Source: Solirubrobacterales bacterium
GTDB lineage: Bacteria; Actinomycetota; Thermoleophilia; Solirubrobacterales; Solirubrobacteraceae
Direction of reading: 5' to 3'
NCBI GenBank assembly: GCA_015655225.1
Contig: JAATFK010000352.1
Coordinates: 1-6,722 of the forward strand
DNA: 6,722 nt
The translations under genes were made by a program, and so were the position numbers. This document shows, piece after piece, positions 1 to 5,496 of this stretch. How positions within the stretch are numbered: the stretch's first letter is position 1; each line of letters starts with the position of its first letter. The notes beneath the pieces were generated by a model. The model was not told the DNA's origin and did not search any database. It was given only the letters and a program-made list of their open reading frames with translations.

Positions 1-69
1 CATCGCCAGCGTCTGCAGCGGCATCGGCATCCGCGGGCCGGGTGGGAGTCCTTCGATCACGGTCGCCAT
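1..69 (-). CDS. Cytochrome P450, N-terminal fragment (runs off the window)
   Basis: Only the first 23 codons are present; the gene continues beyond base 1. They read MATVIEGLPPGPRMP and then PLQTLAM, with the proline-rich hinge (LPPGPRMP) that precedes the fold in many cytochrome P450s, followed by a typical LQTL helix start. P450s are heme monooxygenases that hydroxylate or otherwise oxidise small molecules using electrons from a redox partner. A purine-rich site (AGAGGG) lies 9 bases before the ATG. The gap to the upstream SDR stop is only 19 bases, so the two genes are very likely co-transcribed; P450/SDR pairs commonly act in sequence (hydroxylation, then alcohol oxidation). The heme-binding Cys motif lies outside the window, so the family call rests on the N-terminus alone. 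Confidence 0.68.
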   Translation of the reverse strand, partial: MATVIEGLPPGPRMPMPLQTLAM

Positions 70-88
70 GGCGAGCGTACCCTCTTGG

Positions 89-934
89 TCAGGACCGGCG
101 CACGAGCGACTCGAGCCGGTCGATCACGTCGTAGTAGCGGGTCGGCGCGACGCGCACGAGCAGGTCGAACGCGACCGCGTCGGGGCCGACGAGGATGCGC
201 GAGCGGCCGCGTCTCACGCCGCTGTGGATGATCTCCGCGGCCCGTTCGGGCGTCGTTCTCGCGATCGACGCGAACTCGCGCGTGGCGGTCGCGTGGTCGG
301 GGGTGCGGTTGCGGAAGTCGGAGCGGAAGCGGGCGTTCGCGACGATGTTCGTTCTGACGCCGCCGGGGTGGACCACGACCGCGTGGACGTTCGTGTCGCG
401 CAGCTCCTGGCGCAGCGCCTCGGTGTAGCCGCGCACGGCGAACTTCGAGGCGCAGTAGGCGGTCTGGTGCGGGAAGCCGATCAGGCCGAAGACGCTCGAC
501 GTGTTCACGACCACGCCCGCGTCCTGTCTCAGCAGCAGCGGCAGGAACGCGCGCACGCCGTGCACGACGCCGTTGAAGTTGACGTCGGTGACCCACTCGT
601 CGTCCTCGGGGGCGGCGTCGGCGACGCTCTGGAGGACCGTCACGCCGGCGTTGTTGAAGACCATCCCGAGCGGCGCCGGCGCCCACTCCGCGACCGCGGC
701 GGCGAACGCCATCTGCGCCTGGCGGTCGCGCACGTCGAGCTTGCGCGCGAGCACCGGGCCGTCGATCGAGGCGGCCGTCTCCTCCAGCCCCTCCTCGTTC
801 CAGTCGGCGAGCGCCACCGGGCAGCCGTGGGCGGCGAGCCGGCGGGCGACCGCGCGGCCGATCCCGGAGCCGGCGCCGGTCACGACCGCGGTGCGGCCGT
901 CGACGAGCGGCGCGGCGGCGGAGCGGCGGCTCAC
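89..934 (-). CDS. Classical short-chain dehydrogenase/reductase (SDR)
   Basis: A 281-residue NAD(P)-dependent oxidoreductase of the SDR superfamily, cytosolic, substrate unknown. Seen in the sequence: cofactor-binding TGAGSGIG at residues 19-26, Asp44 at the end of the second beta strand (favours NAD(H)), NNAG at 94-97, Asn119, Ser147, and Tyr160-x3-Lys164 (YCASK), so the N-S-Y-K tetrad is complete. The PGGVRT segment after the active site is also typical. The GTG at 934 is chosen because it lies just before the first beta strand, has a GGAG site 6 bases upstream, and overlaps the stop of a short upstream ORF (GTGA). Reading further upstream in the same frame gives no SDR-like sequence. It is followed after 19 bases by the P450 gene. 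Family is certain; the start is likely. Confidence 0.9.
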   Translation of the reverse strand: MSRRSAAAPLVDGRTAVVTGAGSGIGRAVARRLAAHGCPVALADWNEEGLEETAASIDGPVLARKLDVRDRQAQMAFAAAVAEWAPAPLGMVFNNAGVTVLQSVADAAPEDDEWVTDVNFNGVVHGVRAFLPLLLRQDAGVVVNTSSVFGLIGFPHQTAYCASKFAVRGYTEALRQELRDTNVHAVVVHPGGVRTNIVANARFRSDFRNRTPDHATATREFASIARTTPERAAEIIHSGVRRGRSRILVGPDAVAFDLLVRVAPTRYYDVIDRLESLVRRS

Positions 935-999
935 GCGCGGCTCCCGCGAGCGCCGGCGGGGGCGGTCGGGTGGTCCTGGGCTGTCACGTCGACCGGCAT
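931..999 (-). CDS. Possible 22-residue leader or coupling ORF upstream of the SDR
   Basis: A short ORF begins with ATG at 999, preceded by a strong GAGGAG ribosome binding site 5 bases upstream, and ends in a TGA that overlaps the SDR start codon (GTGA, 931-934). It lies about 38 bases downstream of the predicted transcription start, so it would be the first thing translated on this mRNA. The peptide (MPVDVTAQDH, then Pro/Ala/Gly-rich and ending GSRA) has no recognisable domain, signal or amino acid run suggesting attenuation. It could serve to couple ribosomes into the SDR gene, or be the N-terminus of a longer SDR split by a frameshift. The strong site and exact stop/start overlap favour a real small ORF, but nothing shows that a peptide accumulates. 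Confidence 0.42.
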   Translation of the reverse strand: MPVDVTAQDHPTAPAGARGSRA

Positions 1000-1043
1000 C
1001 CGGGCTCCTCTCGAACAGCGCGGTACGCGCTTGTACCAGGGCG

Positions 1044-1072
1044 ACTGTACGCCTGGTTTGACCTTCGGTCAA
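1044..1072 (-). promoter_or_regulatory. Predicted sigma70-type promoter of the SDR-P450 operon
   Basis: On the minus strand, TTGACC (1067-1072) is followed after exactly 17 bases by TACAGT (1044-1049). This matches the TTGACA/TATAAT consensus at 5 and 4 of 6 positions. The expected transcription start is near 1037, leaving about 38 bases before the ATG of the short ORF and about 103 before the SDR GTG. An inverted repeat covers the -35 box, suggesting repression from this site. Confidence 0.6.
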
Positions 1073-1074
1073 AC
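1056..1074. promoter_or_regulatory. Perfect 8-3-8 inverted repeat, probable repressor operator
   Basis: GTTTGACC-TTC-GGTCAAAC is a perfect dyad of 8-base arms around 3 bases. It covers the -35 box and part of the spacer of the promoter reading into the SDR-P450 genes. Size and symmetry fit a homodimeric helix-turn-helix repressor such as a TetR-family protein, a common regulator of P450/SDR operons. No such regulator gene is in the window, so the protein is unknown. A bound dimer would block RNA polymerase, so ligand-released repression is the natural inference. Confidence 0.6.
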
Positions 1075-1104
1075 GGGAGCCGCCAGGTCTCGGTCGTCCG
1101 GGGT

Positions 1105-1128
1105 GGTTGGAAAGCAACCCTTGGGTGT
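1105..1128 (+). promoter_or_regulatory. Weak SigB/SigF-like promoter candidate upstream of the STAS gene
   Basis: GGTTGG (1105-1110) and GGGTGT (1123-1128) are 12 bases apart and resemble the GTTT...GGGTAT elements used by general-stress sigma factors of the SigB/SigF group. That would suit a gene for an anti-sigma antagonist, which such sigma factors often control. The match is partial in a GC-rich background, and a short inverted repeat (GGTTG, 1105-1109; CAACC, 1115-1119) overlaps it, so another role is possible. Confidence 0.22.
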
Positions 1129-1144
1129 GGCGGCGCTCGAATCC

Positions 1145-1175
1145 CTGACCAGGGCGGGCGTCTCCCTCGTACCGT
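1145..1175 (+). promoter_or_regulatory. Candidate -10 element (TACCGT) directly before the STAS gene
   Basis: TACCGT at 1170-1175 lies 5 bases before the ATG at 1181, and a CTGACC that could act as a -35 box lies at 1145-1150 (19-base spacer, longer than ideal). The same hexamer stands 7 bases before the GTG of the LysR-type gene in this window, and no Shine-Dalgarno sequence is visible here. A leaderless or nearly leaderless transcript is therefore plausible. Confidence 0.3.
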
Positions 1176-1180
1176 GGTGC

Positions 1181-1537
1181 ATGTCCCCCATGAGCAGCTC
1201 CGAGTCGATCACCCAGCAGCCGTCGCCCTCGTTCTCGGCCGAGGGCGCGCTCGACGGCCGCCGCTACGTCCTGCGGCTCGTCGGCGAGTTCGACCTCGCC
1301 GCGATGCCGAAGGCGCACGCCGGCCTGGCCGAGGCGCTGTCGAGCGACTGGGACCAGCTCCTGATCGACCTCTCCGGGCTGACGTTCCTCGACTCCAGCG
1401 GGCTGCGCTTCGTGCTGGAGGCGGCGACCAGATGCGAGCAGTCCTACCGCGACGTGGTCCTGCGGCAGGGGCCGGACGGCGTCCACCGCGTCTTCGAGCT
1501 GACCGGGCTCTCCCGGCGGCTGCGCTTCGTCGCCTAG
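1181..1537 (+). CDS. STAS-domain anti-sigma factor antagonist (SpoIIAA/RsbV-like)
   Basis: A 118-residue single-domain STAS protein. In partner switching, the unphosphorylated form binds an RsbW/SpoIIAB-type kinase and frees its sigma factor; phosphorylation on a serine turns it off. The strand LRLVGEFDLAAMP (31-43) and the phosphorylation loop DSSGL (71-75) are clear, with Ser72 aligning with the regulatory Ser58 of SpoIIAA. The C-terminal VFELTGLSRRLRF helix is also typical. The first about 25 residues are a Ser/Gln-rich extension. A second in-frame ATG at 1190 would give 115 residues; neither start has a clear ribosome binding site. It converges on an RsbW-like ATPase gene whose stop lies 4 bases away, a likely partner. 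Family is sure; the sigma factor target is unknown. Confidence 0.9.
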   Translation: MSPMSSSESITQQPSPSFSAEGALDGRRYVLRLVGEFDLAAMPKAHAGLAEALSSDWDQLLIDLSGLTFLDSSGLRFVLEAATRCEQSYRDVVLRQGPDGVHRVFELTGLSRRLRFVA

Positions 1538-1541
1538 CGGC

Positions 1542-1955
1542 TCAGAGGTCGAACCAGACGACGACGCCGCCCGGCTCGTCGTCGATGCCCCAGTCGCGGG
1601 TGATCGCCGCGACGATCCCGAGGCCCCAGCCGCCCGACTGGTTCGGGTGCTCGACGACCGGGACGAAGCGCGGGCCGGGGCCGCGCACGCCGACCCGCAG
1701 CCGCTCGTCGCGCGCCGAGATGCGCAGCTCGAACGCGCCCCGGGCACTCGCCTCGCCGTGACGCACGACGTTCGTCACCAGCTCGGAGGCGGCCAGCTGG
1801 GCGGAGGGCAAGCGGTCGTCGTCGCCCAAGAACCGCGCGAGCGCCCGCCGGGCGCGGCCCGGCGCGGTCGCGTCGACCGGCAGCGCGAAGGTCAGCTCCC
1901 CGCGGAAGGGATCCGTTCGCATGCGTCCCGCGATGACCGTCTGCTCGCGTTCCAT
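1542..1955 (-). CDS. RsbW/SpoIIAB-like ATPase (HATPase_c_2 family, anti-sigma type)
   Basis: A 137-residue GHKL-type ATPase domain of the kind that binds and inhibits sigma factors and phosphorylates STAS antagonists. The N-box is intact (ASELVTNVVRHG, Glu58 and Asn62), and so is the glycine-rich G2 box (GGWGLGIV, 108-115). The G1 box is not: where relatives have a D-x-G-x-G-F pattern, this protein has GPGPRF (92-97), losing the Asp that contacts adenine and one Gly. ATP binding or kinase activity may thus be weak, or the protein may work by binding alone. The start is taken at ATG 1955 (MEREQ); an alternative ATG at 1922 would remove 11 residues, all outside the fold, and neither has a convincing ribosome binding site. 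It converges with the STAS gene. A two-component-type or other regulatory ATPase role cannot be excluded. Confidence 0.85.
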   Translation of the reverse strand: MEREQTVIAGRMRTDPFRGELTFALPVDATAPGRARRALARFLGDDDRLPSAQLAASELVTNVVRHGEASARGAFELRISARDERLRVGVRGPGPRFVPVVEHPNQSGGWGLGIVAAITRDWGIDDEPGGVVVWFDL

Positions 1956-2036
1956 GACGCCAGCGCTACCCGGGGAGGCGGCGGCCCATCCGCGCCACGT
2001 CCGCGGACCGCCGCGCGGTGGTCGCGAGCGCCGATG

Positions 2037-2052
2037 CGGCGACGGATCGCCG
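2037..2052 (-). terminator. GC-rich hairpin just after the SDR operon stop
   Basis: CGGCGA-TCCG-TCGCCG on the minus strand forms a perfect 6-base-pair stem with a 4-base loop starting one base after the TAA of the SDR gene. No T-run follows, so this would be the stem-only type proposed for GC-rich actinobacteria. It separates the SDR operon from the ATPase gene read on the same strand. Such stems also arise by chance in this composition. Confidence 0.4.
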
Positions 2053-2053
2053 T

Positions 2054-2833
2054 TTACGCCGCCGCCGGCAGTGGCACCTCCGTGAGTCGCTCGCACGCCG
2101 CCAGCAGGTTGTCCTGCAGGGCGACGTCGTGGGCGGCGGGAGCGGCCGCGCGCTGGCGGCGGTGGTAGAGCAGGGTCCCGCTGAGGTCCGTCCCGGGCGC
2201 GTCGCCGACCGCCAGCCAGGCCTGCGTGTCGGCGCCCAGCTCGGCGTCGTCGGGTGCGCCGGCGCCGCCCATCTTGGTCGCCACCCAGCCGGGGTCGACC
2301 GCGTTCGAGCGCACCTGCGGCCAACGCCGCGCGACCGCGAACGCGAGCATCGCGTCGTACAGCTTCGAGTCGCTGTAGGCCTGGAGGCCGTCCCAGCGGC
2401 GCCGCTCCCACTGCAGGTCGTGGAATTCGGGGCGGCCGGAGGTGTGGAGCCCCGAGCTGAGATAGACGAGCCGCTGGGGCGGCGCGATCAGCGCCGTCAG
2501 GAGGTAGGGCGCGAGCACGTTGATCTGGAAGACGCGCTCGAGTCCGTCCTCGGTCGCGGTGCGGCGCGACTCGCGGTAGCCGATCCCGGCGTTGTGGATC
2601 ACGGCGTCGAACGGGCCGGCCGCGTTCGCCGCCGCCGCCAGCTCGCGCGTCTCGCTGATGCTCGCGAGGTCGCCGGCGAGCGCGCCGGCGGCACCCGGCG
2701 CGGCCGCTAGCGCCTCCGCCGCCCGCGCCTCGCCGCGGGCGTGGAGGGTGACGGCGTGGCCGCCGGCGATCAGCTGACGCGCGGCCAGCAGGCCGAGGCC
2801 GTCGGCCGAGCCGGTGATCAGGATCGTGCTCAT
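2054..2833 (-). CDS. SDR oxidoreductase, retinol-dehydrogenase/ketoreductase-like
   Basis: A 259-residue NAD(P)-dependent oxidoreductase, cytosolic, substrate unknown. Visible motifs: TGSADGLG (7-14), Arg33 after the second strand (HARG, favours NADP(H)), HNAG (80-83), Asn105, Ser127, and Tyr153-x3-Lys157 (YSDSK). The Ser-to-Tyr distance of 26 residues, with an intervening HDLQWERRRWDG segment, is longer than in classical SDRs and resembles retinol-dehydrogenase/WWOX-like and DnrU-type ketoreductases. The ATG at 2833 has a GAGGAG site 8 bases upstream. It starts 23 bases after the stop of another SDR gene, so the two form an operon whose likely regulator is the divergent LysR-type gene. A hairpin directly after the TAA may end the transcript. 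Confidence 0.9.
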   Translation of the reverse strand: MSTILITGSADGLGLLAARQLIAGGHAVTLHARGEARAAEALAAAPGAAGALAGDLASISETRELAAAANAAGPFDAVIHNAGIGYRESRRTATEDGLERVFQINVLAPYLLTALIAPPQRLVYLSSGLHTSGRPEFHDLQWERRRWDGLQAYSDSKLYDAMLAFAVARRWPQVRSNAVDPGWVATKMGGAGAPDDAELGADTQAWLAVGDAPGTDLSGTLLYHRRQRAAAPAAHDVALQDNLLAACERLTEVPLPAAA

Positions 2834-2856
2834 GGAGGTCGCTCCTCGTTCGCCGT

Positions 2857-3576
2857 CTAGACCAGGAGGGCGCCGCCGTCGATCGTGACGACGGTGCCGG
2901 TGGTGTACCCGTTGCGCATCAGGTGGGTGAAGGTCTCAGCCACGTCGGTCGCCTCGCCGATTCGCCCGACCGGAAGCGCGGCGGCCGAGGCCTCGTACAT
3001 CCCCTCGCGCACGGTCGGGTCGAGCGAGTCCCACAGCGTCGTGCGGACGAGCCCGGGCCGCACGGCGTTGACGCGGAGCGGCGCCAGCTCGACCGCGAGC
3101 GCGCGCGTCAGGCCCTCCATCGCCGAGCAGATCATCGCGCCGACCGTCCAGCCGGCCGACGGTCGCGGCCCGGCGGTCCCGCTCGACAGGACGATCGAGC
3201 CGCCGGGCCGGATCGAGCCGTGGCCGTACTTGACGGCCGCATAGGCGCCCCACACGCGCACCTCCAGCGCGCGGGCGGCGTCGGCGACCGAGGTCTCGTC
3301 GAGCGGGCCGAGCTGGAGCGCCTCGCCGGCCGTGTAGACGAGGTGGTCGAAGCTGCCCAGCTCGGCGAACAGCGCGCGGATCGCCGCCTCGTCGGTGAGG
3401 TCGGCGACGCGGCCCTCGGCGTTGTCGGGCAGCAGCGCGAGCGCGGCGTCGACGCGCGCGGGGGTGCTGGAGACGACGACGGCGGCGCCGCCCTCGTCGG
3501 CGACCGCACCGGCGGTCGCGAGTCCGATCCCGGAGCTGCCGCCGAGGATCACGATGCGCTGGTCTCTGAAGGTCAT
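2857..3576 (-). CDS. Atypical SDR-family protein lacking the catalytic Tyr and Lys
   Basis: A 239-residue Rossmann-fold protein with a good cofactor motif (GGSSGIG, 12-18), the strand DHLVYTAG (77-84) and a typical end (GYTTGTVVTIDGGALLV). Aligning its TVGAMICSAMEGLTRAL segment with the usual Y-x3-K-containing helix puts Gly146 at the Tyr position and Cys150 at the Lys position. Arg107 (EVRVWG) replaces the usual Asn, and NAG is TAG; only Ser131/132 remain. It may bind NAD(P) without classical catalysis, or use another mechanism. Similar non-canonical SDRs exist in actinobacteria as far as I recall, so this is likely a divergent subfamily rather than a decayed gene. First gene of a two-gene operon, divergent from the LysR-type gene. 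The ATG at 3576 lies just before the first strand; its ribosome binding site is weak. Confidence 0.87.
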   Translation of the reverse strand: MTFRDQRIVILGGSSGIGLATAGAVADEGGAAVVVSSTPARVDAALALLPDNAEGRVADLTDEAAIRALFAELGSFDHLVYTAGEALQLGPLDETSVADAARALEVRVWGAYAAVKYGHGSIRPGGSIVLSSGTAGPRPSAGWTVGAMICSAMEGLTRALAVELAPLRVNAVRPGLVRTTLWDSLDPTVREGMYEASAAALPVGRIGEATDVAETFTHLMRNGYTTGTVVTIDGGALLV

Positions 3577-3609
3577 GGTCCGTCTCGTTTCCGTTGGGTT
3601 GGTGTGAGC

Positions 3610-3639
3610 ATCATGCGCCGCGCAGTGCCCGCCGTCCAA
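3610..3639 (-). promoter_or_regulatory. Candidate promoter of the two-SDR operon
   Basis: On the minus strand, TTGGAC (3634-3639) and CATGAT (3610-3615) are 18 bases apart, matching consensus at 3 and 4 of 6 positions. The predicted transcription start near 3602-3603 leaves about 26 bases of leader. A weak promoter is what a LysR-activated gene needs, and the nearby T-N11-A palindrome is centred about 65 bases upstream of this start. Confidence 0.38.
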
Positions 3640-3657
3640 GGCCGATTCCGCGCGCTG

Positions 3658-3676
3658 TGATGCCGTTCGGGCATCA
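3658..3676. promoter_or_regulatory. LysR-type regulator binding box (T-N11-A palindrome)
   Basis: TGATGCC-GTTCG-GGCATCA is a perfect 7-5-7 inverted repeat containing the T-N11-A signature (T3661, A3673) of LysR-family sites. It lies between the LysR-type gene and the divergent SDR operon. Its centre, 3667, is about -65 from the predicted SDR start and about -31 from the regulator's own predicted start, fitting activation of the operon and autorepression. A smaller imperfect repeat with related half-sites (GCATCATGC, 3608-3616) could be the activation site near the SDR promoter. Confidence 0.62.
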
Positions 3677-3684
3677 GACGGGTG

Positions 3685-3690
3685 TACCGT
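3685..3690 (+). promoter_or_regulatory. Candidate -10 element of the LysR-type gene (leaderless)
   Basis: TACCGT lies exactly 7 bases before the GTG at 3698, the spacing expected if transcription starts on the first base of the start codon. Its -35 region would fall inside the LysR box, consistent with autorepression. The purine-rich stretch GAGGGG before the GTG is too close (1 base) to work as a normal ribosome binding site. Confidence 0.42.
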
Positions 3691-3697
3691 GAGGGGC

Positions 3698-4579
3698 GTG
3701 GACCTCGACCTCCGCAAGCTGCGCTCCTTCGTCGCCGTCGCCGAGCACCTGCACTTCCGCCGCGCGGCCGAGGCGCTGCACATCGCCCAGCCGGCGCTGA
3801 GCCGCCAGGTGCGGGCGCTGGAGCGCGACCTCGGGGTGCAGCTGTTCGAGCGCGATCAGCGCTCGACCGCGCTGACCGCCGCCGGCCGCCAGCTGCTCGA
3901 CGACGCCGGGCCGCTGCTGGCGAACGCGGACGCGGCCCGCCGCCGGGTGCAGCGAGCGGCGCGCGGGAACCGCCACCTGATCGTCGGCTTCCGCTCCGGC
4001 GTGACCGTGACGGCCGCCACGCGCCGCTTCGCGGAGCTGCGGCCCGACGTCACGGTCGACGTGCGGCAGATCGAGTGGGACGACCAGGAGGACCTGCTGC
4101 GCAGCGGCCGCGTCGACGTCGCGTACGTGCGCCGGCCGCTCGACGAGCGCGGGCTGCGGGTGATCCCGCTCTACGCCGAGGAGCGCCTCGTCGCGCTGCC
4201 GCGCCTCCACCGGCTCGCCGGGAGCGCGACGCTGTCGGTCGACGCGCTCGCGGCGGAGCCGCAGCTGCGCTACCTCGAGCCGATCGTGCTGCCCGACGGG
4301 AGGCAGACCGCGTCCGCGCTGCGGTCGGTCGAGGAGAAGCTGGAGCACGTCGCCAGCGGCCACGGCGTGATCATGCTGCCGCGCTCGGTGACCGAGTACT
4401 ACTCGCGGCCGGACGTCGTCTACGTGCCGGTGCACGACGCCGAGCCCGACGAGGTGCTGCTCGCCTGCGAGGCCGGCCGCCGCTCGAAGCTGCTCGGCGA
4501 CTTCATCAGCGCCGCCGAGCAGGTCGTGGCGGAGGCGAGCGCGGCGCCCGCCGGCGCCGTCGCGGTCGCAGCCGGGTGA
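3698..4579 (+). CDS. LysR-type transcriptional regulator
   Basis: A 293-residue DNA-binding regulator. The N-terminal winged helix-turn-helix is textbook: LRKLRSFVAVAEHLHFRRAA (5-24), then LHIAQPALSRQVRALERDLG (27-46) and LFER (49-52). The remainder, from about residue 85, is the periplasmic-binding-protein-like effector domain, with the RVDVAYVRRP strand and LVALP segments. The tail is Ala/Val-rich. The GTG at 3698 gives the usual short lead into the helix-turn-helix; a GTG at 3689 would add three residues. It is divergent from the two-SDR operon with a T-N11-A box between, so it probably controls that operon and itself. Its TGA lies in a GTGA shared with an alternative start of the downstream deacetylase gene, which could therefore be partly co-transcribed with it. 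The effector is unknown. Confidence 0.93.
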   Translation: MDLDLRKLRSFVAVAEHLHFRRAAEALHIAQPALSRQVRALERDLGVQLFERDQRSTALTAAGRQLLDDAGPLLANADAARRRVQRAARGNRHLIVGFRSGVTVTAATRRFAELRPDVTVDVRQIEWDDQEDLLRSGRVDVAYVRRPLDERGLRVIPLYAEERLVALPRLHRLAGSATLSVDALAAEPQLRYLEPIVLPDGRQTASALRSVEEKLEHVASGHGVIMLPRSVTEYYSRPDVVYVPVHDAEPDEVLLACEAGRRSKLLGDFISAAEQVVAEASAAPAGAVAVAAG

Positions 4580-4586
4580 GGGTCGC

Positions 4587-4592
4587 TATCGT
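4587..4592 (+). promoter_or_regulatory. Candidate -10 element of the deacetylase gene (leaderless)
   Basis: TATCGT stands exactly 7 bases before the GTG at 4600, the same geometry as at the LysR-type gene, and no Shine-Dalgarno sequence is seen. It lies immediately after the LysR-type stop, so the deacetylase pair may have its own promoter in addition to read-through. No clear -35 box is visible. Confidence 0.4.
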
Positions 4593-4599
4593 CGCCGCC

Positions 4600-5496
4600 G
4601 TGCCGCGACGCTCCTGGTCCGTCCTCGTGCTGCTGCTCGTGTTCGCCGCGACCGCGCTGGCGGCGTGCGGCGGCTCCTCCTCGAAGTCGGCGACCACGGC
4701 GACGAGCGGGAAGGGGAGCGGCGGGGGCGCCGCGAAGGCCGCGGCAGCTCGCAAGCGGCCGGCGAGCCGGGCGCCCGCGCTGCACACCGGCAGCTACAAG
4801 GGCCGCGTGCCGATCCTGATGTACCACGTCATCTCGACGCCGACGGCCGACGCGCCCTACCCCGAGCTGTGGACGCCGAGAGCGGCGTTCGCGGCGCAGA
4901 TGGACGGGCTCGCGAGAGCCGGCTGGCAGGCCGTCACGCTCCAGCAGGTCTACGACGCCTGGCACGGCGGCACGGGGCTGCCGGCGAGACCGTTCGTCGC
5001 CTCCTTCGACGACGGCTACCTGAGCCAGCTGACGAACGCGGCGCCGGTCCTCTTCCGCCACCACTGGCGCGGCGTCCTCAACCTCGAGGTCCACAACATC
5101 ATGCAGGGCGACCTGACCGCCGGGCAGGTCAAGCAGCTGATCGGCCTCGGCTGGGAGATCGACGCCCACACGCTGACCCATCCCGACCTCACGACGGTCG
5201 ACGCGTCCCGCCTCACGAGCGAGGTGAGCGGCTCCCGCGCGGCGCTGAGAAAGCGCTTCGGGATCCCGGTCGACTTCTTCGCCTACCCCGCCGGCCGCTA
5301 CGACGCGGCCGCGCAGGCGGCCGTCCGCGCCGCCGGCTACTCGGCCGCCGTCACGACCCAGCCCGGCATCGCCTCCGCCGGCGACGACGCGACGATCCTC
5401 CCGCGCGTGCGCGTCGACGGCGACACCTCGCCGGCGACGCTGATCTCGGAGATGAGCGGCGGCGACGCGCTCCCGAGCAGCGGCGCGTCGGGATGA
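4600..5496 (+). CDS. Lipoprotein polysaccharide deacetylase (NodB/CE4 fold)
   Basis: A 298-residue predicted membrane-anchored enzyme. The N-terminus has Arg3-Arg4, a hydrophobic stretch and a lipobox LAAC with Cys23, then a Ser/Gly/Ala/Lys-rich linker to about residue 62. The catalytic domain opens with VPILMYHVI (Tyr75, His76), as in PgaB-like deacetylases, and has all main motifs: SFDDG with Asp137 (base) and Asp138 (metal), HTLTHP with His190 and His194 (metal), and FAYPAGRYD (228-235). Family members remove N-acetyl (or O-acetyl) groups from glycans such as chitin, poly-N-acetylglucosamine or peptidoglycan; the substrate here is unknown. GTG 4600 is chosen over GTG 4576 because it gives a clean signal peptide and has a -10 element 7 bases upstream; 4576 overlaps the LysR-type stop and would add 8 residues. 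Its stop overlaps the next start (ATGA). Confidence 0.92.
   Translation: MPRRSWSVLVLLLVFAATALAACGGSSSKSATTATSGKGSGGGAAKAAAARKRPASRAPALHTGSYKGRVPILMYHVISTPTADAPYPELWTPRAAFAAQMDGLARAGWQAVTLQQVYDAWHGGTGLPARPFVASFDDGYLSQLTNAAPVLFRHHWRGVLNLEVHNIMQGDLTAGQVKQLIGLGWEIDAHTLTHPDLTTVDASRLTSEVSGSRAALRKRFGIPVDFFAYPAGRYDAAAQAAVRAAGYSAAVTTQPGIASAGDDATILPRVRVDGDTSPATLISEMSGGDALPSSGASG

Noticed and set aside
68..1180. Long open frame on the plus strand leading into the STAS gene
   Set aside because: It lies opposite the SDR gene and its translation is Arg/Ala/Gly-rich without any domain; only the part from 1181 is STAS. Long antisense frames are expected at this GC content.
935..1747. Open-frame extension of the first SDR far upstream to an ATG at 1747
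   Set aside because: It runs antisense through the STAS gene and into the ATPase gene in another frame and contains no SDR-like sequence before residue 1 of the chosen start.
1956..2411. N-terminal extension of the RsbW-like ATPase
   Set aside because: The added residues are low-complexity Arg/Gly/Ala sequence read out of frame through the downstream SDR gene; the fold begins after 1955.
3577..3783. N-terminal extension of the atypical SDR to an ATG at 3783
   Set aside because: It would cross the LysR box and the start of the divergent regulator; the Rossmann fold begins only a few residues after 3576.
3682..4575. Open frame joined upstream to the deacetylase
   Set aside because: It overlaps the LysR-type gene out of frame and is Arg/Pro/Ala-rich; the signal peptide of the deacetylase marks the real start.
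4576..4599. GTG at 4576 as the deacetylase start
   Set aside because: It overlaps the LysR-type stop neatly, but would add eight residues ahead of the Arg-Arg signal region and the -10 element at 4587-4592 points to 4600. It remains a possible second start on read-through mRNA.
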